From Trichinella spiralis (taxonomy: Eukaryota; Nematoda; Enoplea; Trichinellida; Trichinellidae), in assembly GCA_000181795.3 (NCBI GenBank), contig CM012955.1, forward strand, positions 11,251,429 through 11,306,738: a stretch of DNA of 55,310 bases, written 5' to 3'. Of this stretch, positions 12,232 through 25,170 are shown in pieces. Positions within the stretch are counted from its first letter, which is position 1, and every line of letters begins with the position of its first letter. The notes under the pieces are model-generated. The model was not told where the DNA came from. It did not search any database and was given only the letters and a program-made list of their open reading frames with translations. The translations under genes and the position numbers were made by a program.

Positions 12232-15200
12232 TGCACATCTTGTTGCATCAGTTCTACTGATAAGCACTTATTTGATCATTCTTTGCTCTTCTTTTCTTTT
12301 ATATTTCATTGGTCACTGAACTTACATGGATGGGTGAGGTGGAAAAGGAAAAATGAACTGTTCTTGCCCTTGTGACCTTCACTTTTGCTAGTCAAGCGTT
12401 TACAATTTTGCTTTCTCAATTTCAACGCTTCAAGCGGTCACAATTATTAATTTAAAAAAGTTTCTTCAAAGCATCGTCAAATGGAACAACACCACCACTA
12501 CACAATTTACGGAAGTGGGATGAAGGGAGGAGGGGGCGTAGGATCAATTATTGCTTAGCCTGATTTTGCCAGAGCCAAATCGATGTTGAAATTAATACGA
12601 CAATTTATGACAATTTTTTAATGAATCACTCTCAATTTTTGATTGTATTAATGATAAATAAACAAGCTTGAAAGAGAAAGCACAAAGAGAAATCCTCTGT
12701 TTACCAAATTTAAATTCCAACAAGCGGGAATCATCAGCAGAGAACTGTTCATGCGTGAACATTTTTATTAGTGTTATTTGCCTTCCCCCCCCCCTCTCTG
12801 TTCCTCATCATATCCATTTCATATATTTTACAATTGCATTTATTTTAGATGCGTCATGTTTTTGCGAACCGGAATTGGTGAAGGCCGTGCTCGAAAATGG
12901 TATTTGGTGAGTCATGCTATAATAATTAATATTCGGCCCCTGTTTGCATTTTCATAATTTTGCATTCATTTTTTATTTCTTCACATTATTTGGGAGGTAA
13001 TTTTTGTTTTCCACTTCCATTTTTTACTGATAAAATTTCTGCTCTGCTACATTGTGCAGCTTGCAAAGTGCACTGGTTTTACATTTCTGGTATTGCAATT
13101 TTGGTTTTGTTTGACCCTCAAAAGCGGTCGACTGCGAAACTGCCTGTATTTAGTTCTTCTGTTTGACCGCGACTTTTCCCTTCCAAACTTCTGTGCACAT
13201 TTTGTTGTAGAAGAATTTATAGCCAACCTTGAACTGAATAATTTGAACCCGTCGTTGACGTTGACGTTGCTGATGCTAATCATCACCACTGGACGACAAT
13301 AATTATCAGATAAAATTAATTTTATATTCCAAACAATGATAATTTTTTTCTTTTTCTTTGCTTCATCTTATAAATTGTATACAATTCATTATGATAAAAA
13401 AATTATATGTATATTAGCTTTCAAGCTTGATGAATGGTATCTGTTTATTCGGCTGCATTTGCAGCATCTTCCTCCCTATCTCTCTCTCTCTCTCTCTTTC
13501 TGTTTCATTCTCTGTTTCTAGCTTTATTTGTTTATATTTGAGCTGCTATCTCAGAACACACATACACTCGAACAGCAAATAACCTTCCTCTTCAGTTCGT
13601 CCCTCATCTCTATAATCTGCATGATCAATTTTAATATTTTCTCTGCAATTCTTTTTCAGCACTCGACAGGATGTGGTAGAAAGCAGCACAGTGATACGGG
13701 CTCGTGGCTTGCCATGGCAATCGTCCGATCAGGACGTGGCACGATTCTTCGTCGGCCTCAACATTGCTAGGTGTGCTAACAACCAGTCTCGTGCATGTTA
13801 TATATATATATATATATAAACAGGTCAAACTTGACTTCAACAATGATAATAACCAGTCTTCTTTTTTTTGTCCATTTTCTCTTTTCGCCCGTCTAGTCTA
13901 ACCAGCTTTTATGTAAATTGAGCAAATTATACCGTAAAATATGTTCAAGTACTATAAAGAAAAAAGAAACATTCAAATTTATGCAATACTAAATTTACGA
14001 AGGAATATTATTCAACGTGTGTAATTTTATACTTTTTCCCATTTGCCTCTTACTTGAGGATTAATTATCAAGGAGTTGTTGTGTAAATTTGATTCGATGA
14101 ACTAATTTCATTTGTAAAATTCAAATTCAAAGGCACTTTTATTTTAAATTTTCAAACAGCCAAACCAGTACCATTGAGGACATTTGTGACACGTTTCCCA
14201 ACTTGTTAAATTTTATAAATTCATTGTCATTTCATCTTATCTTTTCTTTCTATAACAATTTGCATTTTTTTTCTTACGCAAAATTTTTTTACATAAAAAA
14301 ATTTTCAACTATCAACAAATTAGAAAGCTATTGTCGTTTTATTTTTTTCAATCAAATTTAAATATCCAGATATACGTATATATACAAGATTGTTGTTGTA
14401 GAGGTGGTGTGGCACTTTGTTTAAGCCCCCAAGGACGGCGCAATGGTGAAGCGCTGGTGCGTTTTGAAAATGCCGAACACAGGGAATTGGCTTTGAAAAG
14501 ACACCGTCATTTCATGGGCAGTCGTTATATTGAAGTTTACCGTTCGACGGGAGAAGATTTTCTCAACATTGCTGCAGGTATAAATGACCAAAATTGCTCC
14601 TCTCTCCTCTCTCTTTCTCTCAATCTTTCCTTTTTCTTCTTCTTCAGTTATTGTTGAACACTTTAAAAAAAATTATCTACCTTTTATTAAATAACAATAA
14701 TTCACAGAAAATAAAAATTTATAACTTATTTTAATCAAAAAAAGTTTCAAAGGCTGATTTGTACATGTTGTTTTTTTCTTACAGGGTTACTATCATTTTT
14801 GTAGAATTTACGATATAAAACAAAAACAGATGACGTCATCAATTTTTTAATTTACAAATTGTTTGAGAACTGTTTTTCAAATTATAAATTCGTTTCTTTC
14901 TTTTTCTTTTTCGGAATAATTTTCATCATGTAAAATTGTCTGAAAAGTGGGTCTATGCAAATTAGTTGAAAAAATTACAACGCGCAGCCTGTACCTAATT
15001 GTGAGAGAATTTATCAACTATAGTACAGTATTCGTTTGAGTTCCAAACGAGCACTTTGACCTCATTAGACGGCGCTGCGCTTGACGGTACAATACATATA
15101 TATGTATATATAATATAATATAATATATATATATATATATGTATATATATTGATTTGCAGTTTTTTTTGCGTTTCGACACCAAAGCTCAGTTCACAAATA

Positions 15201-18200
15201 TGTCAGTATTAAGTACGTTTAATTTTGAAGAAAAAAATTATACAATTCATATATTTTTTCCCACACCATTATTATTTTAATCATATTATTCTTCATTACA
15301 ATATGTGGAATATTAATTGCTTTTGATTAAGTTTGGTTTTAGAAATTTAGAAAAGAAAAAACTTTGTTTTATTGCTTTTTTATAAATTTTGTGTTGTTAG
15401 CGTGATGAAATTGAATATTTCGCTTATTTTGGTGCGAATATTTTCAGATCAATTTTGAAAAGTTTTACTTTTTATACTTCAGCTTGATGATGAAATGGCA
15501 GTTTTGTTGTTCACTAGGTCCATTCTGCGACTTTTTACTTTCAAACATAGATCCATTTGAACGGACAGTGATATTCTGTGGTGTCAATTTTAATCCAAGC
15601 AATAGATAATAATAATAGTAATAAATGCTTAGGGAGTTGTAAGTCAAAGAACGACAGTTCCCATGCTTTGAGACTGAAATGTTGATTTTTATACTTGGTT
15701 TATTTGATCAAATTGCAACGTTGAATTGTTGTGCTCACTTTGTGACATTTTACACTTTTTCAATGTTTTTAAACACTGAACAGTGCAACATTTTCCTTGG
15801 AAACCAATTTTCAAAACGTTATCAATTTTTCTTTTAATCGGTTGAATGGGAATATTTTTTTATATTACTACTGTATCATATTTTCAATTTCGTTTTGTTA
15901 AATTCAATTTTCATTCCCATCTCCCCCACCGCTGCCCATGGCGCCACTGTCGTGTATGTTAATAACATATCCTCGGGTGAGATTTTGACGAGCGAAATTT
16001 ATTTGCATACAGACGTGCTGCTAGCGGCTTGGTTGAGAGGCTGTTTCTCTTTCTCCCTCCATTTATTTGTGTGTGCGTGTGTACTTCACAATTCTGTTCG
16101 GCTTTGTGTCGACTCGTCTTTCTGTCGATTTTGAAAAATGACTCAACTGAAAGGTCTGAACACGGTGAACAGCTTTCACAAGGAACGTTCCAAGCAAGCC
16201 AAAGCAGGCAAGTGAAACAACATTTACGTCATCAGCGTTATCGTCGACCAAAAATTGCCCCAAATTGAATTTTCCATTTTCATATATTCAATGTCGAATT
16301 TTGCAATCATTTTAGAGTTTTTATTTTGTTTATTTTGGAAAATTTGCAATATTTCTTTTTATAATAAAAGAAACTTTAACATTGAATTGGTTGTTGCAGG
16401 CAACAGCAACGAAGCGCAGCAGTTTTTGTCCAGGGAATGCGTGGCCATTATACGCATGCGAGGTTTGCCGTACGATTGTACAGCTAAGCGAATTGTAAAT
16501 ATATACACGTCGATTGTTTTCTTTTTTATATTAAATTTCATTCTTTTGATACTAAACAATTTTTTTTGAAATTCTCGTTCGATTTAAGATGGAATTTTTC
16601 GAAAGTGGTGAAAACGGCGTCAAAGTTGCCGGTGGAGAAAGTGGCATTATGTTCGTCAATAAAGCGGATGGTCGTGCTACTGGCGATGCTTTTGTTCTAA
16701 TCGCTAGCGAAGAAGATGCACAGAAAGCACTCTCTAAGCACAAAGAAGTGATCGGCAGTCGTTACATCGAACTGTTCCGCAGCACTTCAGCCGAAGTCCA
16801 ACAAGTCAGAGACACGCACATTTTATGCTTTTATTTTACTTAACCAACAAGCGTGATGATGATGACGATGCTTCATTTTTCACAGGTCATCAACAAGAGT
16901 CTCGAAGTGGCTAAAATTGATTTGAATACCATGCCTACGGTAGGATTGTTGGGTAGCTTGCCACCACGTGGTGCAATACCGACTCCTGTACCCGGTCAGA
17001 TTCAACCGATATTACCGCCTCAAGCTTTTATCACTGGTTGCCGGAAAGATTGTGTACGCTTGCGCGGTTTGCCATACGAAGCTGAAGTGCAACATATTTT
17101 GGAATTTCTTGGTGAATTTTCCAAGCACATTGTTCTTCAAGGTGTTCACATGGTTTACAATGCTCAAGTATGCGCGCACATGTGTTTCTGCCTGTTTTGC
17201 AATTTTCTCTTTTCTTTCCTTCATTTTATCATTTTTGTATATCAATAATATTGGATTGTTTATTTGTTTATTTATTATGAAAAAAACTCATTTATTATTC
17301 TTCAGGGAAATCCAAGTGGTGAAGCATTTATACAAATGGACAGTGATATAGCTGCTGCAACAACGGCCGCTGATCGTCACAACAAATATATGCATACTGG
17401 GAAGAAACAACGTTACATCGAAGTATTTCAATGTTCTGCTGATGATATGAATCTTGTCTTAGCTGGACCGGCACCAGTACCATCACCGTTGATGCCGTCC
17501 GCAGCTGCAGCGATCGCAGCTAATCAGGCTCGTCCAACTTTACCATCGCCAGGTTTTATTCTTGTTGTTCTGTTTATGATTTTGTTTGTATATATATATA
17601 TGTATGTATTTTTTTTAATTTAAGGAAACAGTGTTTTGTCAAATCCAGCCGTGACTACTGCACTGTTTTCTGGCTCTTTTGCTGGCTATCCATTTTTGGG
17701 TCCGCAAATTTTACACGGTGGCACATCTTTGGGCTTGCAGAACGGTGCATGGGCTGCAGCTGCAGCTGCTGCAGCATCTGGAACTTTACCTTACATTCTC
17801 AATGCTGCTCCAAGATTGCCTATGATTTCTGGTACAAATTATTTTTTTTTATTCAATCAAAATCCAAATTTTCTCTACAAATAATAATAATAATATGTGT
17901 TCATTTTCTTTTCAACGTCAGGTGTGCCAGGTCTGTTGCCAGCGTTGACTGCAACTCCTGGTACAGTTTTCTACTGGCCATATCCAAGTCCACCAGTGTC
18001 ACCGACCAACTATTTCGCATCCCCTGGTCAAGCTAATCAACCACCAACGCCGGTTCTTCTTCGCGGTTTGCCGTTCAACGTAACTCCTACAGATGTGTTG
18101 AGTTTCTTTCAAGGATTTCCCGAAGTATGGGATGCATTCTGTTTAATATTCTACTAATGATCTGTGTCCACTATATATTTATTGTTCATTGTTCATTGTT

Positions 18201-18369
18201 GTAGATAACTATGGATTGTATCCATCTTCAACGTGCGCCAAATGGTCAGTTGAATGGTGAAGCGATAATTTTGTTTCAAAGTCGAATGGAAGCTGAACGA
18301 GCAGTTATCGAATGTAGTCGTCAACTTTTTGGCAATCGGCCAATTGAAATGTTCATCTGCGCTCTTTGA
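10584..18369 (+). CDS. ESRP: ESRP/Fusilli-type splicing regulator (DnaQ-like domain plus four RRMs)
   Basis: Thirteen phase-consistent exons: 10584-10886, 10958-11210, 12066-12161, 12849-12906, 13660-13770, 14402-14577, 16400-16494, 16589-16804, 16886-17167, 17306-17552, 17625-17831, 17922-18124, 18205-18369 (803 residues; human ESRP1 is 681). Exons 1-2 encode the N-terminal exonuclease-like fold ([23 protein letters not shown]), as in ESRP. RRM1 has [17 protein letters not shown] and ends [17 protein letters not shown]2 has [13 protein letters not shown] and [18 protein letters not shown]3 has [20 protein letters not shown] and [15 protein letters not shown] fourth RRM begins [20 protein letters not shown]. 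Linkers are Ala/Pro-rich. By family knowledge (ESRP1/2, Drosophila fusilli, C. elegans sym-2) it is a nuclear regulator of alternative exons through GU-rich elements. Donor GTGTGC after exon 5 and GTTTTA after exon 10 are weak. Confidence 0.95.
15098..15152. repeat. (TA)n-rich simple repeat in ESRP intron
   Basis: Alternating TA/TATG tract in the long intron between ESRP exons 6 and 7. Similar shorter TA tracts lie near 12200-12228 and 13800-13818. Confidence 0.8.
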
Positions 18370-18846
18370 CTGAGATGAATTTCCGGATGAACAAAAGAGA
18401 AAAAAAAACACCAGCATCCCGTGATTTAAACGATTTTTTAAAAGCTACTTTTAATCAACCAAAACGCATAAACATATTATTTTCTTCAATTTTACACCTT
18501 GCAGTTGAAAAATATCTTCTTAAATGTGTTTTTCATGCTTTCTTTCTTTGTCGGGGGTTTTTCTTGGTTTTCTTTTAAATTTTACATTTTCTTTTCCATT
18601 CATTATTTAAGTATTCTTGAATAATGATCATTTTTTTCTTCGCTAATATATACTAAATTCTTTTTTTTAAATTCGATGCTTATTTCTGGTGGATGATTTG
18701 TCTTTTTTTCTCCTGTGGTCAAAAATTTTTTTACAATAATCAAATTGTTCTTTTTTTTTTCATTTCCATTTTTCGAATCTGCATCACTCGTCTATACTTG
18801 ATTCTATTCTATTTCTATTCTGGATGTAGTTTTACGATTTGCAATG

Positions 18847-18880
<34 letters not shown>

Positions 18881-20748
18881 GCAAGCATATCTTCTCTCCT
18901 CGGACCTTTTTCCACTAGTAGTGCATTTCAGTGTATCATGATATACCATTCTGTGACATGTGATATGATATGATACGATATGATACATCAGATCAGTCTT
19001 ATTTCAACTAGTACAAAATTTGTCTGCATTTTGTTTATTTGTTTATTTCAACGTCACAATTTCGTCAATGAAACATTGTTCCAATTTTTTGATATCTTTT
19101 CCAACTGTTTATTTTTTTCAACACGTTTAATAATCGTTCGGAACAATCTTCCATGCTTTTTTAGCCCCCTGTTTTTTTCTTTCATTTTGTAACTCTTTTC
19201 TGTTAACAAGCCTTAGCATTTGCAGAAAATGATTTCATATTTTTCTTTTCTTTTTTTCTCTTTTTGCTTTGGTCCTCGAGTGATGATGCATGTATGCTTT
19301 TCATGTTTTGCAAGAAATAACTGTTTTCTGCAACTTCTTCATCGTTTTTCAGTTTTATTCATCATGTGCTCTTTGTCCTGGTCCGAAGAAAGAGAAAGAT
19401 GGAGGAGAGTAGGAAAGTGACATTGAGATCGAAACGATTAACTTGCATAAACAGACACTTGCAAATTTAAATTATTTATTCACAATGCAGAAAGTATTAT
19501 TGAATGTTATTTTGTTTTGCGTTTGCAGACGATCAGTTGATGCGTACTTTTGTTTTCATTTTCCGAAAAGATGTTCCTTGTTGGTCCATCCGTCATTGAT
19601 GTTAGTTGGCTAATTAGCTGGTCGCTGCAATTCACTTGTTTCAGAATGTACATCCCGTAACAGGATGTTTACTGTTCGTGTTCAAAATTGATGAAATAAA
19701 ACATACCTATTCTTCATATTGCAAAAGATTACAATTAAAAGTATTATGAAAATGGAACAATTCAATTATTATCAAAAGAATAAAGATTGATGATGATTAT
19801 AAAATCACTTAAAGGCTGATTTTGTCAAAATATTTCGAAGAAACAAATTACACAAAAGACAAAATTGATCGATGTATTGTGTATTTAGAAAACAGTGAAA
19901 ACATTAAGCATATGCTCTGTTTGCAAAAGTAATACCATTTGCTACACAAATATACACACGTTTTTGTATTACAAAATAACATTTTCATTATCAGATCTGG
20001 TTAGATACGATTTCTGAATCGATTTATGTTGCAAGTCAACATTTACTTACACCGGCACATCTATGCAACTATGGAAAAAAACATCAGCGACTGGATGACG
20101 GTAGAATTTTGTAAAATCATTACAGTGAGCGTTTACGTTAATTTATATCGAACAAAAATTTTATAAATAATTTTATTTAGCAAAATGTTATGTTAAAAAT
20201 AAGTTATATATTATTTTTAAGAAGATGACCAAATCAGTATACTGTAACATTGTACAGTATCCATATGACTACAAAAAAATACAAAAAACAGAATATGAAG
20301 ACTATTCTAAAAACAATTCCTCATAGAAATATGTGAAATATGTGAAATTTTATTTTTTAACTTCACTGATTGTATCAAAATTAATGATAAATTACCTAAT
20401 TTGACAATTACTTTTTGAATTTATCGTAATCCAAATATTTAATATTTAATTTAAATGGTTGTGAATATTGAATTTTATAGAAATAATTTTTTTCAATTTT
20501 GCTGTTCTTATGTTTTCTTTTATAAATTACAAATACAGCAAAATCAAAACAAATAAGTTGGAAACAAAGAAGAAAGTAGGTTGACTATACTTGCAAATCA
20601 TTATTGTTTTCTGGAAAAAAACCGTTTTGTTTTTCCACCTCACTTTTTGTATGATTTGTTTTCTGTAACTTTTGCCACTATTCTTTCATAAGCTATTGTA
20701 CTAATGAATAACTTCGGCACGAGTTAATAATGCTTTCTTTTAGTCGTT
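18370..20748. other. ESRP 3'UTR and spacer before TXNL1
   Basis: T-rich, probably long 3'UTR at first, then AT-rich spacer. It holds a TTA repeat at about 18848-18881 and an ATGAT-type pentanucleotide repeat at about 18955-18986. No gene, RNA or transposon was recognised. Confidence 0.55.
20742..20748 (+). promoter_or_regulatory. 3' splice acceptor just upstream of the TXNL1 start
   Basis: CTTTCTTTTAG ends five bases before the ATG at 20749. Such a site at the very start of the coding region is typical of spliced-leader trans-splicing. A 5'UTR intron is the alternative. Confidence 0.5.
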
Positions 20749-22026
20749 ATGGGTGTGAAGCATATCCACACATTTTCGGAATTTGCAGCTGAACTTGAAG
20801 CTTCTAAAGAAAAGTTGCTAGTAGCAGCATTTGTTAGTGAAAAGTAAGTGAAAATAACTTTTTTTGATGTTCATTTGATTCAAAGTATGCCTATTTTTAC
20901 AGGAATCAAGCATGTCAAGATCTTGCGCCTGTACTTGAGAATTTGTCTAATCGTCACGAAGAGGTTAAATTTTGCAAAATTTCTATCACTGAATGCAAAA
21001 CCATTGCGAATTCTTATAACATTCGAGACGTGCCAGTTTGCTTATTTTTTTACAACGCACATAAAATTGATTCTGTCGACGGCAGCAGTACCGAAGTCGT
21101 AACTGAGAAGGTCAAAGAATGGATGCACACAGTGAAAATCAAAAAAGTTCCAAAACCTGCAGTCGGAGGATTCGTACAGAATTAAAGTTTAATTATTAAG
21201 AAGTGAGCTTCATTTCAGTTTATTAATTATTTAGATGGAACTGGCAGAGTATGTGGACAGCGACTATGAATGTCTTAATGAATCTGACAGGCATACAATT
21301 GCTGACTGTCTTGAGGACAACGACTTGAAATATTTGGAATCGGATTGCGATGAGCAGGTTATTTTATTTTAGATTGTGTTTGTGCTAATTTTATTAATAT
21401 TAGAATTACTGTAGTTAATTTTGCATATTCCATTTCGTGTCCCCGTGAAGCTGTGCTATATAGCTATTAAAACTCACGGCGGTAAGAGTTTAATGGTGTT
21501 TGTGCATTTTTTGCCTAATATAGTCTAATGATTAATACTTCAGATAATGGTCCGAAGGAGGTTAAATTGTTTAACAATCAGATGTACTCTATGGGCTTTG
21601 ATGAGCTGACAGCGATTGATGCAGTTCAGACTTTGGAGTAAGTGTGTTTCTAGTAGAATATCGTTACGCTTCTGCGGTTGATCACTGGTATTATTGTATA
21701 ATGCAGATTTACTCCAGAACAACTAGCAAAAGGTGAACCTGTTGCTTTGCGTCCCGTCAAGTTTGCTTCCATCAATTCGGTTCAAGTAAGAACGCTATTA
21801 CGCAAAGTATTACTTTTACAGTTTTTCTCTTTAAGCTTTTTGTTGTCAATAATCAAAATGATTCCCGCAGAACTCGTATACACAGTTTAAAGCTTTATGG
21901 TAGTCCCAAAGAACATCTGAATATGGGAAACTTTAAACGAGTAAGTCATTCGTTGTTTTGCTTTTGAAACTTTATACAAAATTACGTACTTTATAGGTAT
22001 CTGGAAGAGTTGGTGAGGCGCATTGA
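20749..22026 (+). CDS. TXNL1: Thioredoxin-like protein 1 (thioredoxin + PITH domains)
   Basis: Eight exons in phase: 20749-20843, 20903-21173, 21235-21357, 21415-21481, 21544-21637, 21707-21785, 21836-21940, 21997-22026, giving 287 residues (human 289). Residues 1-110 form a thioredoxin fold (VPVCLFFYNAHKID). The rest is a PITH domain: ECLNESD, LESDCDEQ, DNGPKEVKLF, LRPVKFASINSV, the GNFKRVSGRVGEAH end. TXNL1 is known to bind the 26S proteasome at Rpn11/PSMD14 via PITH. The CGPC redox centre is replaced by NQAC, so the nucleophilic cysteine is absent; this lies at the exon 1-2 junction, but the phase leaves no other reading. Exon 2 uses a GTACAG donor, skipping an in-frame TAA. AATAAA occurs shortly after the stop. 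The GTTATT donor of exon 3 is weak. Confidence 0.94.
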
Positions 22027-24503
22027 AGAGCGCGGAAAAATGGTCGTGTTCAACTGTAATACTGAAGCTGACCAGTTTATTAGCTATCTAAAATGAAATA
22101 AATCAATACAAATCCATATCCATATCCATATCCATATACATATATACATATCGAAATATATATATATATATACATGGAATTGGGAATATGCAAATAAAGT
22201 TGGTGGAAGCATTTAAGTGCATTTTTTGCAGCAGATTAAAGAAACGTGAATTAGTGAAGATTATGAAAAGATTGTTATCGTAATGGTTTATAAATGTTTC
22301 TAAAATAGATTTTTTTGAAATAAACTAAACTGGGCGTAGTTGGCAATACTCTGATCAAAGCAGAAAAATGCATTCGAGATTACGTTGCACATATATCCTG
22401 AAGTGTCAAAAAATTTTTGGCATTGCGTATTGATTTTTCGTTAACGAAAACACTACTGCTAAATTTTACAAATGATTAACTAACTATAAATGCAATGTCT
22501 GACAGAGAAAATATTTTACAAATCTAATACTGTAATGCAAATTGATCCTAATTTTCAAAAAATACTGTGGCTGTTAACTTCCAACTAAAAATTTAATAGC
22601 GCACTATAAATAATGAATCGACAAATTTCATTCACAGTGTAATTAACTGATAATTTCTAAAATATTTTAAATCTTTTCATAATTTTATAATTTTAGAGTG
22701 CGCTGAAGAATTACCATTGAAGTTCATTTTAAAATTTCAAATGCATTATTTACGTACTAGGGTGGTTGATCAATTTCAAACACTTGAATAGTTTACTGTC
22801 ATGTGACATTGCAGTTGCATTTATTTTAAAATTTTTACCGTATCCTACATAGAATAAATTAATTCTTGTTCCCGATAATAAAAGTAAAATTTATGTAAAT
22901 AATTTTAAAACATTTACCTCTGAATTTACCTTTCCCGTTAGCAAAAATTTTAATTATATATCTTTTTTTGAACTCTTTGAAATTTCTTTTCTTTTAATTG
23001 ATTAATCTGTGTAATGTTCTTACCAAATATTTTCATCCCTTTCGTGATAATTGTCCATTTTTACACAGTTGAATGAAAAACTTTACTGTAATACGTAATA
23101 CAATTGTGTTTTGATCCATTTCACTGATAAACGGAATAAAATAATTTCCATTATTAATTGTCACTAATGAAATTGACAAATTATTCTGCTCTTGCATGGG
23201 TATTTTCGAAGATGATGATGTATGTAATGCACCAAGGATGCTGTAATTAAAATCTATTTTTAGGCAAACGTTTCTCACTCTACGCACTTGTCTCTTGACG
23301 ATTATTTTCATTTTGAACATTTATTTGAATGATTTAATTGATTTTGTTTTTTTTAATTTTTATTAAATTTGCGCTTCAACTGTGAGCAGTTAGTTTACTG
23401 TAGGAGGTGTATTTTACTCTTGGTAGATTTTGTAATTTTTTTGATCAAACGAATATCTATCGGCGCGCGCGTGTGTGTTTCATTTCATTCATCTATTTCA
23501 ACCAACAGTTTTTAGGTGAGAATAGTTTTTTATTCCGAATTATTCAATAAATTGATGTTCAAGTTTTGAAGTTTTTTTTCTTCAGAGTACTTTTTTTTCA
23601 TGTTTAGAGTTTTTTATATTTTTTCGATGAAATTTGAACTTCATTATTGTTAGTCGATGAAGCTCGTGACATTTGATAATCTTTGCAAACGTCACTGAAA
23701 ATTTACTCATATCTATACAATACGTATGAAGTTTCTTTTTTATTTATTTGTTTATTTTGATTTTCCGTCGTCAATTTAAAAAGCGCTTGCGTAAGTTTCA
23801 CAGCAGAATATTTGAAATAATGTACATCGAGAATGTGTCATCGATTTGTGCTATGCTTTCGGTTTAACTTTAATTAAATAGTTGTAGATTGTTTGTTTTT
23901 TGATAAAAATTGTAAGAACAAGTCGAACGTGTAAGAATATATTTGAAAATTGACGAAATTCATATTGAGATGATTTTTCCCCTCTTTTTTCGATGTTAGT
24001 ATTTGTTCAAATTGTGATACGGTGAATTAATTTTTCATCATTTCAGAAAGTGACTGTAAATGTGACCGAATTTTATTCGGTGGAGTAGTAAAAATTTCCA
24101 ATATAGTTTTGCTATTCAAGGACAAGGGAACGCGTTATATATTGTTTGATTATTTTATCTATTCTTTGGCAATATCAGAATTTTCGATGCTCTGGTTAAA
24201 TTATATTAATGTTGTTGTCAGTGGTGTTTTTCTTTTTGATTAAATTGAAGAAAATGGTGAAATTTTTCAATTTTACTTATAAAAGTGAAAGTGAAAAATT
24301 GAACAATTTCCTTTTCCCTGATGACAGTTGAACGTGAATTAGCTTTTTCTTTTTGTCTAATGGAACATTAAATTGGGCAGCAGTTGTTGCAGTGGCAATG
24401 GTGTTCGGTTGAGCAATTTGGGCAAACAAAACAGTTGCCTCTCATTTCCCGCGTCTCTATATACATATGTATGCATGTATATATGTGTATATATATATAT
24501 GTA

Positions 24504-24505
<2 letters not shown>
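22027..24505. other. AT-rich intergenic region between TXNL1 and the receptor
   Basis: After the TXNL1 3'UTR a CCATAT hexamer repeat and TA tract occupy about 22115-22175. The rest is AT-rich with no exon structure I can support. A 95-codon minus-strand frame at 23033-23320 is within chance expectation. Confidence 0.55.
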
Positions 24506-24537
<32 letters not shown>

Positions 24538-24630
24538 TGTGTGTGTGTGTGAGTTCGTGTAAGTGTGTGTGTGTGTGTGTGTCAGTGTGTGTGAGTGTGT
24601 GTGTGTGTGTGGGTGTGTGTGAGTGTGTGG
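24506..24630. repeat. (GT)n microsatellite
   Basis: Long GT tract with occasional A and C interruptions, directly before the sequence that leads into the assembly gap. Confidence 0.9.
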
Positions 24631-24887
24631 AAGTGCCGTTGTGTGTATTCCTCAGAATCCAGTGTGTTTCAGCGTGTGGTTGTCGGAAAATGTGGGCGTC
24701 CGTCGCGTTATGTAACGCGACCAGCTTTACAAGCGATCCGAGCTTGTGAATTAGGTAGCTAGCGTTGCAGTAGTGATCAGAATGAAGCTAGTGAATTTCC
24801 ACTATCTAGAAGAGGAATTTGTCCATCAACTTATGGACTGGAAGCGGAAATCACAGAAGTCGTCAGCAACGTTTCGTCGGCCATCGG

Positions 24888-25038
24888 NNNNNNNNNNNNN
24901 NNNNNNNNNNNNNNNNNNNNNNNNNNNNNNNNNNNNNNNNNNNNNNNNNNNNNNNNNNNNNNNNNNNNNNNNNNNNNNNNNNNNNNNNNNNNNNNNNNNN
25001 NNNNNNNNNNNNNNNNNNNNNNNNNNNNNNNNNNNNNN
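24888..25038. other. Assembly gap (151 N)
   Basis: A run of N. To its right is a GT microsatellite; to its left, after the first GT tract, is about 250 bases of GC-richer sequence including an ATG at 24783 with at least 35 open codons into the gap. That frame could be part of a hidden 5' exon, but it is not supported by homology. True gap length is unknown. Confidence 0.95.
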
Positions 25039-25039
25039 T

Positions 25040-25081
<42 letters not shown>

Positions 25082-25170
25082 GTGTGTGTGTGTGTGTAAG
25101 TGTGTGTGTGGGTGTGTGTGTATGTATGTATGTAGGTATGTATGTATGTAGGTATGTATGTAGGTAGGTA
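25039..25170. repeat. (GT)n followed by GTAT/GTAG tetranucleotide repeat
   Basis: GT tract grading into TATG/TAGG tetramers on the right side of the gap. Shorter GA and AAT repeats follow at about 25334-25357 and 25676-25699. Confidence 0.9.

Noticed and set aside
23033-23320. 95-codon minus-strand frame
   Set aside because: Frames of this length are expected a few times by chance in a window this AT-rich; no splice, homology or composition support.
24510-24749. Cys/Val repeat frame in the GT tract
   Set aside because: It is only the translation of a microsatellite.
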